A stretch of 64,000 nt of DNA from Imperialibacter sp963977595 (lineage in GTDB: Bacteria; Bacteroidota; Bacteroidia; Cytophagales; Cyclobacteriaceae): positions 496,001-560,000 of the forward strand of contig NZ_CP180355.1 in assembly GCF_048007035.1 (NCBI RefSeq), read 5' to 3'. The translations under genes were made by a program, and so were the position numbers. A model generated the notes under the pieces. It saw nothing but the letters and a program-made list of their open reading frames with translations. It made no database searches and was not told where the DNA came from. Position 1 is the stretch's first letter; every line of letters begins with the position of its first letter. Shown here piece after piece: positions 1-8,817 of this stretch.

Positions 1-90
1 CGTCCAAACGAGGTACTTCCGTCTAAGAAGGTCATAAATGAGCGTCTGTCCGTCCTTTTCAATTACAAGCGGCCTGGTTTCCTTGCTCAT
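1..90 (-). CDS. Partial gene, type I restriction HsdR N-terminal-domain-like protein
   Basis: Only the first 30 codons lie inside the window; the gene runs off the left edge. The visible protein begins MSKETRPLVIEKDG and continues with a stretch ending DLLRRKYLVWT. This resembles the start of the short Bacteroidota proteins annotated as type I restriction enzyme R protein N-terminal domain, which have an I-x-D-x-(I/L)-R-(R/K)-K-Y core followed by LTPEEW. Its ATG overlaps the TGA of the upstream MFS gene (ATGA, 87-90), so translation is probably coupled. The family call is from the motif only, because the nuclease core lies outside the window. A stand-alone protein of this type is not evidence for a restriction system. 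Confidence 0.5.
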   Translation of the reverse strand, partial: MSKETRPLVIEKDGQTLIYDLLRRKYLVWT

Positions 91-1403
91 CTAGCTTCTT
101 CCGCTTTCGGAAGCCTGATAACGTTGAAATTAGTTTGTCTCAAGAAAACGAGACCCAAAATAAAAAACGTTGCAAGGGCCAGCGTACTGTTTCGCATGCT
201 TCCTGTGAGTTGCTCTATCAACCCATAAGCAAATGTACCGATCACAATTGACAGCTTTTCCGTTACGTCATAGAAGCTAAAGTACGAAGCGTGGTCAATG
301 GTGTTTTCCGGTATCAGCTTAGAAAAGGCCGACCGGGATTGGGACTGTATACCCCCCATCACTAACCCGACCACAGTGGCTACTACATAGAATTGCATAG
401 CGGAAGTAACAAAGTATGCCCCAAGGCAAACCAAAATCCAGATCACAACCATTATCGACAACGATATTTTGTTCCCCTTTACCTTTGATACATAGGCGAA
501 CAAATATGACCCAGCCACGGCTACCACTTGTATGATCAGCACTGTAAGGATTAGTTTTTCACCCGGTAGTTTCAACTCCTTGTCACCAAAAGTTGCGGCC
601 AAAAACATGACGGTTTGCACACCCATGTTATAGAAAAAGAAAGCCTTCAGGTAACGTCGCATAGAAGGTAAGTCTTTTAGAGATCTAAACACCTTCCTCA
701 CTTCCTTGTACCCATGTGCCAGCAGCTTTCCGGCAGGTTTCCGATTGTAGGGATTTGTTGGCAGATAGTGAAAGGGAATAAGCGAAAACCCCAACCACCA
801 GACGCCTACCAGCAGAAAGGCAAATCGTGACGCTGCTCCCCCATTAGCAAACCCAAACCAATCAGGAAAAGTAATGGAGATAAGGTTAAACAGAAGCAGC
901 AACAGGCTACCGGCATACCCCATAGCGTACCCCTTGGCGCTTACGATATCATACCTGTCGGAAGTGGTGATTTCAGGCAAAAAGGCGTTGTAAAAAACCA
1001 GGCTGCCCGAGTAGCCAATACTGGCGACAATCGAAGCAAAAATACCAAGTTCTATGTTGCTCCCATCAAAGAAATAAAGCGTTATACATGCCGCTGCTCC
1101 GATGTAGGTGAAGATGCGAAGAAAGAGTTTCTTCATGCCACCATAATCTGCGATGCCGGACAGCAAAGGGGAAAAGAGCGCAATAGCCAAAAATGAGAAG
1201 GAAATCGAGTACGAATAAAGGACAGTGTTGGTGATTGTCAGCTCCAAAAACTGCACCTGCTCACCACCAAAGAAGTTTCTTGTGACGCTGCTATAGTAAA
1301 CTGGGAAAATTGTACTGGTGATTACCAGGTTGTAGACCGAATTAGACCAGTCGTACATGCACCAGGCATTAACGACCTTATTATTCCTGAGGTTTAGGTT
1401 CAT
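87..1403 (-). CDS. MFS transporter, UMF1 (Atg22-like) family
   Basis: A 438-residue integral membrane protein with about 12 hydrophobic segments. The N-terminal block NAWCMYDWSNSVYNL (about residues 12-26) is the signature of the UMF1/Atg22-like branch of the major facilitator superfamily, and a second MFS-like half starts near residue 245. Length matches the family. The substrate is unknown; the yeast relative exports amino acids from the vacuole, but that should not be transferred. The start codon lies only four bases beyond the T-run of a terminator hairpin (1407-1439), so no ordinary ribosome-binding site fits in between. Expression may depend on readthrough from the exb operon. The gene is coupled to the partial gene downstream. 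Confidence 0.85.
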   Translation of the reverse strand: MNLNLRNNKVVNAWCMYDWSNSVYNLVITSTIFPVYYSSVTRNFFGGEQVQFLELTITNTVLYSYSISFSFLAIALFSPLLSGIADYGGMKKLFLRIFTYIGAAACITLYFFDGSNIELGIFASIVASIGYSGSLVFYNAFLPEITTSDRYDIVSAKGYAMGYAGSLLLLLFNLISITFPDWFGFANGGAASRFAFLLVGVWWLGFSLIPFHYLPTNPYNRKPAGKLLAHGYKEVRKVFRSLKDLPSMRRYLKAFFFYNMGVQTVMFLAATFGDKELKLPGEKLILTVLIIQVVAVAGSYLFAYVSKVKGNKISLSIMVVIWILVCLGAYFVTSAMQFYVVATVVGLVMGGIQSQSRSAFSKLIPENTIDHASYFSFYDVTEKLSIVIGTFAYGLIEQLTGSMRNSTLALATFFILGLVFLRQTNFNVIRLPKAEEAR

Positions 1404-1406
1404 GGC

Positions 1407-1439
1407 AAAAAAAAAGTCTTCCCCAAAGGAAAGACTTTT
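1407..1439 (-). terminator. Rho-independent terminator after the exbB/exbD operon
   Basis: On the minus strand, AAAAGTCTT (1431-1439) pairs perfectly with AAGACTTTT (1412-1420), with a short C/G extension toward the loop, and the T-run continues to 1407. It follows the last exbD gene by about 20 bases and abuts the ATG of the MFS gene at 1403. It could therefore act as a terminator for the operon or as an attenuator for the permease. Confidence 0.8.
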
Positions 1440-1458
1440 ATATGATTATCAACTATGA

Positions 1459-1923
1459 TTATAGATTATCCATGCCTTGACGGGAGCTGTAAAGCACCTT
1501 TCTGGCATTTGCTTCTCTCAATTCCTGCTGCACATCAGCTACAATACCCATTTTGGCTTCAATATCCACCTTCATTGACATTGTAATCTGATCTCTTTCC
1601 ACTTCGCTAAGCTTATCCTTTTCTGTATTCACAAACTGGACAACATCTTTTGGCGTGATGAATACATCATTCACCTGAATTTTAGGCTCAGTACCAAAAG
1701 TTGCAGTGTTCTTAGGGGGGCCGATGTATATATAGCTCACCAAAGACTTACGTTCAATCTTTGAAAGCTGAGTCGCCCTGGGCAACTCCTGTTTCACCAA
1801 TAGCTCTGTTTCCCTCATCACGGTGGTTACCATGAAGAAGAACAGCAGCATAAAGATGATATCAGGAAGAGCAGCTGTAGGTATCTCCTGAGAAGTACCG
1901 GAACTCTTTTTAAACTTTCCCAT
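1459..1923 (-). CDS. exbD: ExbD/TolR-family biopolymer transport protein
   Basis: A 154-residue inner-membrane protein with a short cytoplasmic N-terminus, one transmembrane helix (about residues 20-37, PDIIFMLLFFFMVTTVM) and a periplasmic domain. The conserved proton-path aspartate is D21 at the start of the helix. ExbD works with ExbB to use the proton motive force to drive TonB-dependent outer-membrane receptors, which are abundant in this window. It is the last gene of a four-gene operon (exbB, small membrane protein, exbD, exbD) and starts 2 bases after the stop of the preceding exbD. Two dissimilar ExbD copies in tandem are common in Bacteroidota. Confidence 0.9.
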   Translation of the reverse strand: MGKFKKSSGTSQEIPTAALPDIIFMLLFFFMVTTVMRETELLVKQELPRATQLSKIERKSLVSYIYIGPPKNTATFGTEPKIQVNDVFITPKDVVQFVNTEKDKLSEVERDQITMSMKVDIEAKMGIVADVQQELREANARKVLYSSRQGMDNL

Positions 1924-1925
1924 AA

Positions 1926-2567
1926 TTAACCTCCAATTTTAGTAGGCTCCGCAATAGAAATCGCTCTGGGCATTCCTGAACGAGCCTGATCATACAGCTT
2001 CTTTTGTTCCGGATCTTTCTGATCCAGTTGAAGAAACTCCTGTGCAGTTTTACCTATTCTCTCACCGTACACCTCATTGTAAGCGGCATTTACTTCGTCC
2101 AATACAGTGATGTAAAGTTCGTAGCTCGTACCTCTATCGGCCTTGAAGGATACTATAGCCTTATCAGGGCCGTCAGAAGAATCCTTTCTCCGTCCATAAG
2201 CGCTGACAAAGCTTTTCATTGGCGCCGGAAGGTCGTTGTAAACCATCATGGCATCTTCCGAGGGTCGTCCAAAATTCAGGATAAACTCCTTGATCATTGG
2301 CTTCAGCTCTTCAATATCAGTGAGTGGCTCATCTTCAACAAGCAGCAAATCTTTCGAGTTGGCTTGTATCTTGAAGATATTCCTGTCGTTCTCCTTCACC
2401 TCTGGTGGTGGCTGGTTCGGATCCGGCTTCGGAGGCAAAAGCATCGCAATACCTTTGTCATTTGCCATCGTGGTAGTTACCAGAAAGAAAATGAGCAAAA
2501 GGAAAGCAATGTCAGCCATAGAACCGGCATTTACCTCCGTACTAGGTCTGTTTTTCTTGCTTGCCAT
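1926..2567 (-). CDS. exbD: ExbD/TolR-family biopolymer transport protein, longer paralogue
   Basis: A 213-residue protein with one N-terminal transmembrane helix (about residues 18-35, MADIAFLLLIFFLVTTTM) carrying the conserved aspartate D19, then a periplasmic domain longer than in the downstream copy. The extra periplasmic length includes a proline-rich stretch (residues 46-56, PKPDPNQPPPE) directly after the helix. It is the second type of ExbD in this operon and probably forms a mixed or alternative complex with the ExbB encoded upstream. It starts one base after the stop of the small membrane-protein gene, so the operon is tightly packed. Confidence 0.9.
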   Translation of the reverse strand: MASKKNRPSTEVNAGSMADIAFLLLIFFLVTTTMANDKGIAMLLPPKPDPNQPPPEVKENDRNIFKIQANSKDLLLVEDEPLTDIEELKPMIKEFILNFGRPSEDAMMVYNDLPAPMKSFVSAYGRRKDSSDGPDKAIVSFKADRGTSYELYITVLDEVNAAYNEVYGERIGKTAQEFLQLDQKDPEQKKLYDQARSGMPRAISIAEPTKIGG

Positions 2568-2568
2568 A

Positions 2569-2892
2569 CTACTTAACTATTTTTGAAATTTCCGTATACA
2601 CGATTCCAACTAAAGCTACACCTGTCAACAGGTACATCATAATCAAAGAACCTCCAACCAATTTAGACAATCCTGCGTCGACGTTATACTTTGTATACAC
2701 TGCTGTTACCTCATCGCCGGAAATTGCATATCCCAAACCGAAAATAACCAGCAAGATAAGAATACCGACGGCCGACATGGCCAATGAAGACAGATCGTCC
2801 AAGGCGTTGATCAAAGGCAATATGATCGCTGCTAGTAGCGCTATTCCTACCAGAATGTAGGAGCCGATCAATGCTATATCAATAAAATCCAT
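2569..2892 (-). CDS. Small three-helix membrane protein of the exb operon
   Basis: A 107-residue protein with three predicted hydrophobic segments (about residues 8-28, 38-58 and 80-100) and no motif that I recognise. It sits between exbB and the first exbD with almost no spacing, so it is almost certainly cotranscribed with them. Position and membrane character suggest an accessory part of the ExbB/ExbD motor in this lineage, but that is inference from context. No catalytic residues are visible. Confidence 0.7.
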   Translation of the reverse strand: MDFIDIALIGSYILVGIALLAAIILPLINALDDLSSLAMSAVGILILLVIFGLGYAISGDEVTAVYTKYNVDAGLSKLVGGSLIMMYLLTGVALVGIVYTEISKIVK

Positions 2893-2916
2893 TTTTGCTG
2901 TCTTTAGATGTTAATA

Positions 2917-3738
2917 CTACTTAGAAAGATTGTGCTTTACAAGGATGTCTACCAATGTAATAGAGGCATCTTCCATTGAGTTCACAAGAGAATCGATCTT
3001 TGAAATAAGGTAGTTATAGAACAACTGAAGAATAACAGCTACGATAAGACCACCTACCGTTGTCAAAAGGGCGATTTTGATACCATCGGCCACAAGAGCA
3101 GGAGAAACGTCACCAGCTGCAGCAATTGCATCAAATGCACCAATCATACCAATTACCGTACCCATGAAACCAAGCATAGGAGCAAGAGAGATGAATAGAG
3201 ATATCCAAACCATTCCTCTTTCCAGTTTACCCATTTCAACAGAACCGTAAGCAATGATTGACTTCTCAACCATTTCAACGCCTTCTGACATTCTCATTAG
3301 TCCCTGAGTAAAGATAGATGCAACGGGGCCTTTAGTATTTTTACAAACTTCTTTTGCTGCCTCAACGCCTCCTGAAGCTAGCGCATTCTCAACGTTAGCA
3401 AGAAGCTTTTTGGTGTTGGTGGTAGCGAGGTTCAAAGTGATGATACGCTCGATGGCAACCGCCAAACCGAAGATCAAACACAAAAGAACGATACCCATAA
3501 ATTCCCAACCACCTGCGATGAACTGCTCTTTAACAATTTGGTGAAATGATTGCTCGGGCTCATCGACAACTTCTTCCATCATTGGAGCGACAGGCTCAGG
3601 CTCAGCAACCACCTCTTCCACAGCAGCAGAGTCAACCACGGCAGTACTGTCTGAGGAAACTTCATCCTGAGCAACTGCATTGAATTGGCTGAATGCAAAA
3701 ACGCCTGTTAGCAACAGCGAAGCGAATAACTTTTTCAT
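2917..3738 (-). CDS. exbB: MotA/TolQ/ExbB proton-channel family protein
   Basis: A 273-residue protein with an N-terminal signal-like segment (residues 1-23), then an acidic Ala/Glu/Pro/Val-rich linker (about 25-65), then the MotA/TolQ/ExbB domain with three transmembrane helices (about 78-98, 175-200 and 215-245). The long periplasmic N-terminal extension is typical of Bacteroidota ExbB and absent from E. coli ExbB. It is the first gene of the exb operon. The protein forms the pentameric stator that, with ExbD, converts proton flow into TonB motion, so it probably powers the SusC and other TonB receptors of the cell. Confidence 0.9.
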   Translation of the reverse strand: MKKLFASLLLTGVFAFSQFNAVAQDEVSSDSTAVVDSAAVEEVVAEPEPVAPMMEEVVDEPEQSFHQIVKEQFIAGGWEFMGIVLLCLIFGLAVAIERIITLNLATTNTKKLLANVENALASGGVEAAKEVCKNTKGPVASIFTQGLMRMSEGVEMVEKSIIAYGSVEMGKLERGMVWISLFISLAPMLGFMGTVIGMIGAFDAIAAAGDVSPALVADGIKIALLTTVGGLIVAVILQLFYNYLISKIDSLVNSMEDASITLVDILVKHNLSK

Positions 3739-3823
3739 AGTTTAAATTTTAGTAAATCGTAAATTGGTTACAGTTAGTAAAAGATAGTTTGTTTTCGTTT
3801 TGAATTCTCGTTTATAAATTCTG

Positions 3824-3911
3824 CGGAGAGAGAGGGATTCGAACCCTCGATACCCTTTAGAGGTATACACACTTTCCAGGCGTGCTCCTTCAACCACTCG
3901 GACACCTCTCC
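3824..3911 (-). tRNA. tRNA-Ser(GGA)
   Basis: An 88-nt cloverleaf on the minus strand. The acceptor stem is GGAGAGG paired with TCTCTCC (one G-T pair), the T arm is GAGGG-TTCGAAT-CCCTC, and a long variable arm typical of serine tRNA is present. The anticodon loop CTGGAAA places GGA as anticodon, reading UCC and UCU. No CCA is encoded. It stands alone between exbB and the asparaginase gene. Confidence 0.95.
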
Positions 3912-4002
3912 AAAGTACAATTTTTGGCGTCTAGCAGCAACAAATAAATCAAGAAAAAACTCTTTATGCAAATTTTGATATTAAATTTACATAAGCGTAA
4001 AA

Positions 4003-5067
4003 CTAGCTCATTTCCCCTGCAATTGGCACTATTAGCTTCTTTTTAACTTCCTTGGTATTCTTCTCTTTTGCCAGCAGAAACATTAGTTTGGTGATGGCAG
4101 CTTCAGTTGTGATGTCCTGACCGCTGAGCACCCCTATTTCCTCGAGAATTCTGCTTGATTCGTATCGCCCCTGAATTACTTTACCTCCAATGCATTGGCT
4201 TACATTAAAGATGACAATCCCTCTTGTAACAGCGGAATGAAGGCTTTTTATGAACCAGTCGTAGTTCATTGTATTACCCGACCCATAGGTTTCCAGCACA
4301 ACTCCCCGAAGTCCGGGAGTGCCCAATATACTATTGACCACACTCTCACTGATGCCAGGAAAAAGCTTTAAGATGGTGACATTGTTATCGAATCCCTTAT
4401 GAAGTTTGAGTTTAAGGCCAGGCCGAAAAGCCATGATTGAGGACTTGTTGTATTCGATAGTAACGCCCGACTCAGCCAAATATGGGTAGTTTTCCGATTC
4501 GAATGCCGCAAAATGACTACTCCTTAATTTTTGTGATCGGTTACCTCTCATCAGGTAAAAATTAAAGTAGATGGCAACTTCAGAGATAATTGGCTTGTCT
4601 TCTTCGAGCGTAGAGGCTATCTCGAGCGCTGTGATCAGGTTCTCCCGGGCATCTGACCTGGTCGATCCGATGGGAATTTGTGCACCAGTGAAGATAACTG
4701 GCTTGTTAAGCCCGTCGAGCATATAACTAAGTGCAGACGCTGTATAAGCCATGGTGTCAGTTCCATGAAGTATTACGAAGCCATCGTACTGAGAATAGTT
4801 TTCGTAGATGATATAGCCAATGTCCTGCCAGTGTGAAATATTAATATTCGAGGAATCGGTGGGCTCTGGAAATGAGATGACCGTAATTTTCAGGTCAAGG
4901 GCCTTCAGCTCTGGTATTTTATCAATTACCAGGCCGAAGTTAAAGGGAACAAGAGATCCAGTTTCATCATATGACATACCGAACGTGCCTCCGGTATATA
5001 TAATAAGGATACTGCTTTTTGGGTTAAGGCCACTTGCAGTGGCAATGTTTACAATCTTATAATTCAT
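4003..5067 (-). CDS. ansA: Type I L-asparaginase
   Basis: A 354-residue enzyme hydrolysing L-asparagine to aspartate and ammonia. Both family motifs are present: YTGGTFGM (residues 24-31) with the nucleophilic threonine T25, and HGTDTMAYTASAL (101-113) with the T103-D104 pair. There is no signal peptide, which fits the cytoplasmic type I enzyme rather than the exported type II. Its ATG overlaps the end of tatD by four bases, so it is translationally coupled as the last gene of a seven-gene minus-strand operon starting at 10211. A glutaminase-asparaginase activity cannot be excluded from the motifs alone. Confidence 0.9.
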   Translation of the reverse strand: MNYKIVNIATASGLNPKSSILIIYTGGTFGMSYDETGSLVPFNFGLVIDKIPELKALDLKITVISFPEPTDSSNINISHWQDIGYIIYENYSQYDGFVILHGTDTMAYTASALSYMLDGLNKPVIFTGAQIPIGSTRSDARENLITALEIASTLEEDKPIISEVAIYFNFYLMRGNRSQKLRSSHFAAFESENYPYLAESGVTIEYNKSSIMAFRPGLKLKLHKGFDNNVTILKLFPGISESVVNSILGTPGLRGVVLETYGSGNTMNYDWFIKSLHSAVTRGIVIFNVSQCIGGKVIQGRYESSRILEEIGVLSGQDITTEAAITKLMFLLAKEKNTKEVKKKLIVPIAGEMS

Positions 5068-5840
5068 TGGTGATAGCTGAAAAGTTGATCTGCATTCCTT
5101 GTGGTTGTTTCAGCCACTTCAGCCAGGGAGAGTCCGGTAAGTTCAGAAACCCGCTGCGCAATAATTGGAATGTAGGAAGGCTCGTTTCTTTTGCCCCTAT
5201 GCGGCACGGGTGCAAGATAAGGAGAGTCTGTCTCCAAAACCAGCCCATCAGCACCCAGCCCAGGTAAAACAGCATCAAGCCCGCCGTTTTTAAAAGTACT
5301 TACTCCTCCTATTCCTAAAAAAAATCCTAATTCCAATATCCTTTTGGCCTGATCTGCACCTCCGGTAAAGCAATGAAATACTCCATTAAGTCGCTCGTCT
5401 TTAAGAGACTCCACCAGGTCTATTGTCAGATCAATCGATTCACGACAATGAATAACTATTGGCAAGCCATACTCTTTTGCCCACTGACACTGTATGGTAA
5501 AAGCTTCCTTCTGGTAGTCGATGAGGGTTTTATCCCAATAAAGATCGGTACCTATTTCGCCAATAGCGGCAAACTTCCGCTTTCCCAGCCACTCTTCGGC
5601 GATCTTCAACTCATTTTCAAACCCCTCCTTTATGGAGCAAGGGTGCACACCCATCATTGAAAAGCAGCGACCCGGATAAGTATCTTCCAGTGCCAGCATA
5701 CTATCGATGGACTCACTATCTATATTAGGCATGTAGATTCTCTCCACTCCGCCTTCAAATGAGCGGGCCACCATCTCGTGAACGTCTTCTGAAAATTTTC
5801 TTGAATATATATGGGCGTGGGTATCAACAAACTGCATCAA
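5064..5840 (-). CDS. tatD: TatD-family metal-dependent hydrolase (DNase)
   Basis: A 258-residue TIM-barrel hydrolase. The metal-binding signature DTHAHIY opens the protein (D6, H8, H10), followed by the IGEIGTDLYWD block near residue 95, HCRE near 130, HCFTGG near 155 and ETDSPYLAP near 205, all standard for TatD. The family acts as a metal-dependent 3'-5' exonuclease on DNA or RNA in the cytoplasm. The gene overlaps ansA by four bases and follows a glycosyltransferase gene by 9 bases. Two methionines open the ORF; either could be the start. Confidence 0.9.
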   Translation of the reverse strand: MMQFVDTHAHIYSRKFSEDVHEMVARSFEGGVERIYMPNIDSESIDSMLALEDTYPGRCFSMMGVHPCSIKEGFENELKIAEEWLGKRKFAAIGEIGTDLYWDKTLIDYQKEAFTIQCQWAKEYGLPIVIHCRESIDLTIDLVESLKDERLNGVFHCFTGGADQAKRILELGFFLGIGGVSTFKNGGLDAVLPGLGADGLVLETDSPYLAPVPHRGKRNEPSYIPIIAQRVSELTGLSLAEVAETTTRNADQLFSYHQ

Positions 5841-5849
5841 ATGTCGGGG

Positions 5850-6968
5850 CTAATAATGTCTATCCTTCCACTTTATTCCTGAAGGCAAAATGGAAAACAA
5901 AAGTGTGGACAAAGATATAATAGCCGAGTAAAATTCGAAGAGAACAATCGCACCAATTTTTACAGGCAGTGCCGACATGCGCACGGTTCTGCAAACAAAC
6001 CATGATTGAACAACACCCTTTGCGGCAACCAAAAGTATTGACCATGGATAAAATACGATCAACACAACAGCCAGTGGATAGTAGATGGCCTGAAGACCCA
6101 AAACAGCCACGATGGCCACAGGGAGTTGGAGAGCTCCGCTCATCCACCTCTTTCGTTGATGCAAAAGCCCCTTGATACCAGCTGCAGGCAAAGTAATGCC
6201 GGTCACGGCGGGGCTGATCAACTGCTTGAAACCATAGCCCCTGGATAAAATAGCCCTGGTGAGCTGAAAGTCTTCAGTAACTGAAAAAGGCATATTTTCA
6301 TAGCCGCCTGTTTGATGATAAGCCTTGGCTAGAACAGCCATGTTATTGCCCATCCCGGTCACGGGCATACCCAAATCGGATACGACCTTCATCATACCGA
6401 TGGCATAAGCCCAATCGATGGCCTGAAAGGAGGCAAAAAGGCTGTTTTCGTTTATCGCCGTGTAGCCTGTTACCATGCCCGTGTCTTTTTCAAAAGCTGC
6501 TACCATGGCCTTGCACCATGTAGGTGGAAGCGACATATCGGCATCTGTAATTAGGTAGATTTCACCAGACGCCGCTCTGGCCAGCTGTGCCAGCACATTT
6601 GCTTTGCCCCTGGCTGAGCCCATATCATGGTCAATATTAAAGACCTTTAGCTGAGAGCGCTCCTTTTCAAATGAGCGGGCAATCACCTCGGTTTTATCTG
6701 TGGAGGCATCGTTTCCGATGAGTATTTCTATTTTATCAGCAGGATACTGCTGATTCAAAAGGCTCTCGATGCACCTTGATAAGGTTGCCTCCTCGTTTCT
6801 CGCCGCCACCAGCACGGATACCCTGGGAAGATTCGTTTCATCGAACAAACTAGTGGCGATATCCTTGCTTGAATCACCCTTTAGAAAGAAAAGCAGCAAT
6901 ATGTCGGTAAGCAGCACACTGCCAACGAAAAAGATCAAAATCAAACCGACAATCTCACTCAATGGCAC
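5850..6968 (-). CDS. Family 2 glycosyltransferase, membrane-associated
   Basis: A 372-residue protein with an N-terminal transmembrane helix (about residues 5-30), a GT-A domain, and two or three C-terminal hydrophobic segments. Visible motifs are VLVAARNEEATL near residue 52, a D-A-D metal-binding triad in the ITDADMS stretch near 140, the acceptor region VTEDFQLTR near 228, and LLHQRKRWMSG near 265, which is the (Q/R)xxRW motif of processive enzymes. These point to inner-membrane synthesis of an exported glycan. It overlaps the deacetylase gene by 14 bases and resembles the glycosyltransferase at 9069-10211. The sugar transferred is unknown. Confidence 0.85.
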   Translation of the reverse strand: MPLSEIVGLILIFFVGSVLLTDILLLFFLKGDSSKDIATSLFDETNLPRVSVLVAARNEEATLSRCIESLLNQQYPADKIEILIGNDASTDKTEVIARSFEKERSQLKVFNIDHDMGSARGKANVLAQLARAASGEIYLITDADMSLPPTWCKAMVAAFEKDTGMVTGYTAINENSLFASFQAIDWAYAIGMMKVVSDLGMPVTGMGNNMAVLAKAYHQTGGYENMPFSVTEDFQLTRAILSRGYGFKQLISPAVTGITLPAAGIKGLLHQRKRWMSGALQLPVAIVAVLGLQAIYYPLAVVLIVFYPWSILLVAAKGVVQSWFVCRTVRMSALPVKIGAIVLFEFYSAIISLSTLLFSILPSGIKWKDRHY

Positions 6969-7590
6969 AGAACTGATAACCTAGTGAAGAAAAATGATCA
7001 AGAAATTTCGGCAACGAGTACTTGATTCGGGCTTCTGCTTTCACGTTTTCGTGATAAATGACAATAGAGCCAGATTTAGCTCCTTTTATTGTTTCTATAT
7101 GGCATTTTTCGGGGCTTAATGATTGATCGAAGTCACCAGTTAAGTAGTCCCACATGATAATGCGGTAATTGGCCGATATCTTTTTTGCAAGCGAAAAGGT
7201 CAGCTGCCCATAAGGCGGCCTGAACAGCCCGGCGGGGCCTCCTCCTCCACATTCAAGGATAGCTGACTCACAAAGTGCTATATTGGCCATATAGTCTTCA
7301 TGAGAGGTTCGCCATCCTTTCAGATGGTTGAAGGTGTGATTACCGATACTGTGTCCTTCATCGCTAGCCCGCTTAAACAGCTCCGGGTGTTTTTTGATAT
7401 TATTGCCGACATAAAAAAAAGTAGCCCTGGCGCCAAATTCCTTCAACGTGTCGAGCACCCAGGGAGTGAGCTCGGGAATTGGGCCATCGTCAAAAGTCAG
7501 GAATATCTTTTTTTCGGTATCGTGAAAATTCCAGGTCGCCTGAGGGAACAACTTCTTTAGCCAACCGGGAGTTTTTCTGAAGTAGAGCAA
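6955..7590 (-). CDS. Polysaccharide deacetylase (NodB homology domain)
   Basis: A 211-residue carbohydrate esterase family 4 protein. The catalytic motifs are LTFDDGP (residues 31-37, with D34 and D35), NHTFNH (84-89, metal-binding H85 and H89) and LFRPPYGQ near residue 120. The domain removes N- or O-acetyl groups from polysaccharides such as chitin-like chains, peptidoglycan or poly-N-acetylglucosamine. No signal peptide is evident, so it is either cytoplasmic or exported by an unrecognised route. It lies between a phosphatase and a glycosyltransferase with which it overlaps, which suggests joint action on one glycan. Confidence 0.87.
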   Translation of the reverse strand: MLYFRKTPGWLKKLFPQATWNFHDTEKKIFLTFDDGPIPELTPWVLDTLKEFGARATFFYVGNNIKKHPELFKRASDEGHSIGNHTFNHLKGWRTSHEDYMANIALCESAILECGGGGPAGLFRPPYGQLTFSLAKKISANYRIIMWDYLTGDFDQSLSPEKCHIETIKGAKSGSIVIYHENVKAEARIKYSLPKFLDHFSSLGYQFCAIE

Positions 7591-7597
7591 ACCAAGC

Positions 7598-8812
7598 CTA
7601 GCTTATGACTTTACAAGAAAGCATGGTAATATCGTCCCTGTAGCTTTCTGCACCTTTGAAATCTTCGAGTGATTTGATCACTGTTTCGTGGATACCCGCC
7701 AGGGACTTATTGGTCATGTCGCTAAGCGCCTCCATAAGTCTTTCGGAGCCATATTCCTCGCCTTCCGCATTGAAAGTCTCGGTAAGTCCGTCGGTATAGC
7801 AGAAAAAGTTGAAGTCCTTGAGTCCGGTAACGGTGCCCACATTCAAAAAGGGCAGGTCTTCAAAAATCCCTAATATCGTAGTGCCCTCTTCCAGTGCCTG
7901 AAAGCCGCTTTCTGTAAAAAGAATCGGTGGGTTGTGCCCACAATTTACATATTTCATCTGCCCTGCCTCATGATCGTAAATGGTCATGAAAAAGGTGATG
8001 AAATTTTCGCCATTGCTATTGAACATGATCTGCCGGTTCAGCTCATACACTATTTCCCGCACATCGTAGGTCTTCCTGACTATCACTCTCAACGCTGCCT
8101 GAAAGTTTGACATGAGCAATGCCGCTGGGACGCCCTTTCCCGACACATCGGCGATACATAACAGAAACTTCCCGTTGCTCAGCTCCACATAGTCGTAGTA
8201 GTCGCCGCCAACATTTTTGTGCGGAATATAAGTGGCTTCAATTTGCAGTTTCTCTAACTGAGGTAGGTTTTTTGGGAACAGAAACGTTTGAACCTGTCTG
8301 GCAATCTCGAGTTCCTTTCTGTAGGCCTCTTGTTCCAGTTGTCTTCGTGCCAGTTTCTTATTTTCAATAGCCACCAATATGATATTGGTCAATGCCTTAA
8401 TGAATGTAAGGTTGTGAGACACCCCCTGCTCCGTTTGGGCGTCGTCTTGCTTACCGAGGAAAACCACCGCCAGCAGCTTTTCCTTGTGCTGAACAGGGAA
8501 TGCCATGTGAAACTCCGACCAAAATGGTTCACTCGAGTCGAGCTCAACTTCCTCGGGCAGGTTCTGATAACATGCCGGGAGCTTTGGAATCTTTTTATTG
8601 CCTACACCAAAACTGAGCTTGCAGTCCCACTCGTCCTCCATTACATACAACGCAAGCTTCTTTACTTTGAGGTTTCCGAGAAGGGTAAAATGGTAGATTT
8701 TATACAAAGAGGCTTCCGCCAGGTTATTGTTGATAGCCTGAGTGATTTCGAGCAAAGAATTTAACTCCAGCTCTTTGAGATCTTGTTGCGTAACTACGGA
8801 CTCCATTTTCAC
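7598..8812 (-). CDS. PP2C/SpoIIE-type serine phosphatase with N-terminal sensor domain
   Basis: A 404-residue protein. The N-terminal half (to about residue 160) is probably a GAF-like sensor, followed by a short helical linker (about 150-175) rich in charged residues. The C-terminal SpoIIE domain shows VGGDYYDYVEL near residue 205, ADVSGKGVPAALLMS near 222 and FFCYTDGLTETFN near 335, the metal-binding blocks of PP2C-type phosphatases such as RsbU. Such enzymes dephosphorylate anti-sigma antagonists or similar switch proteins. It sits inside a glycan-synthesis operon, so it may control polysaccharide production, but its substrate is not encoded next to it. Confidence 0.85.
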   Translation of the reverse strand: MKMESVVTQQDLKELELNSLLEITQAINNNLAEASLYKIYHFTLLGNLKVKKLALYVMEDEWDCKLSFGVGNKKIPKLPACYQNLPEEVELDSSEPFWSEFHMAFPVQHKEKLLAVVFLGKQDDAQTEQGVSHNLTFIKALTNIILVAIENKKLARRQLEQEAYRKELEIARQVQTFLFPKNLPQLEKLQIEATYIPHKNVGGDYYDYVELSNGKFLLCIADVSGKGVPAALLMSNFQAALRVIVRKTYDVREIVYELNRQIMFNSNGENFITFFMTIYDHEAGQMKYVNCGHNPPILFTESGFQALEEGTTILGIFEDLPFLNVGTVTGLKDFNFFCYTDGLTETFNAEGEEYGSERLMEALSDMTNKSLAGIHETVIKSLEDFKGAESYRDDITMLSCKVIS

Positions 8813-8817
8813 TCCTA

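Noticed and set aside
3774..3971. 65-residue frame across the tRNA region on the minus strand
   Set aside because: It is a shadow of the tRNA-Ser gene and has no family features.
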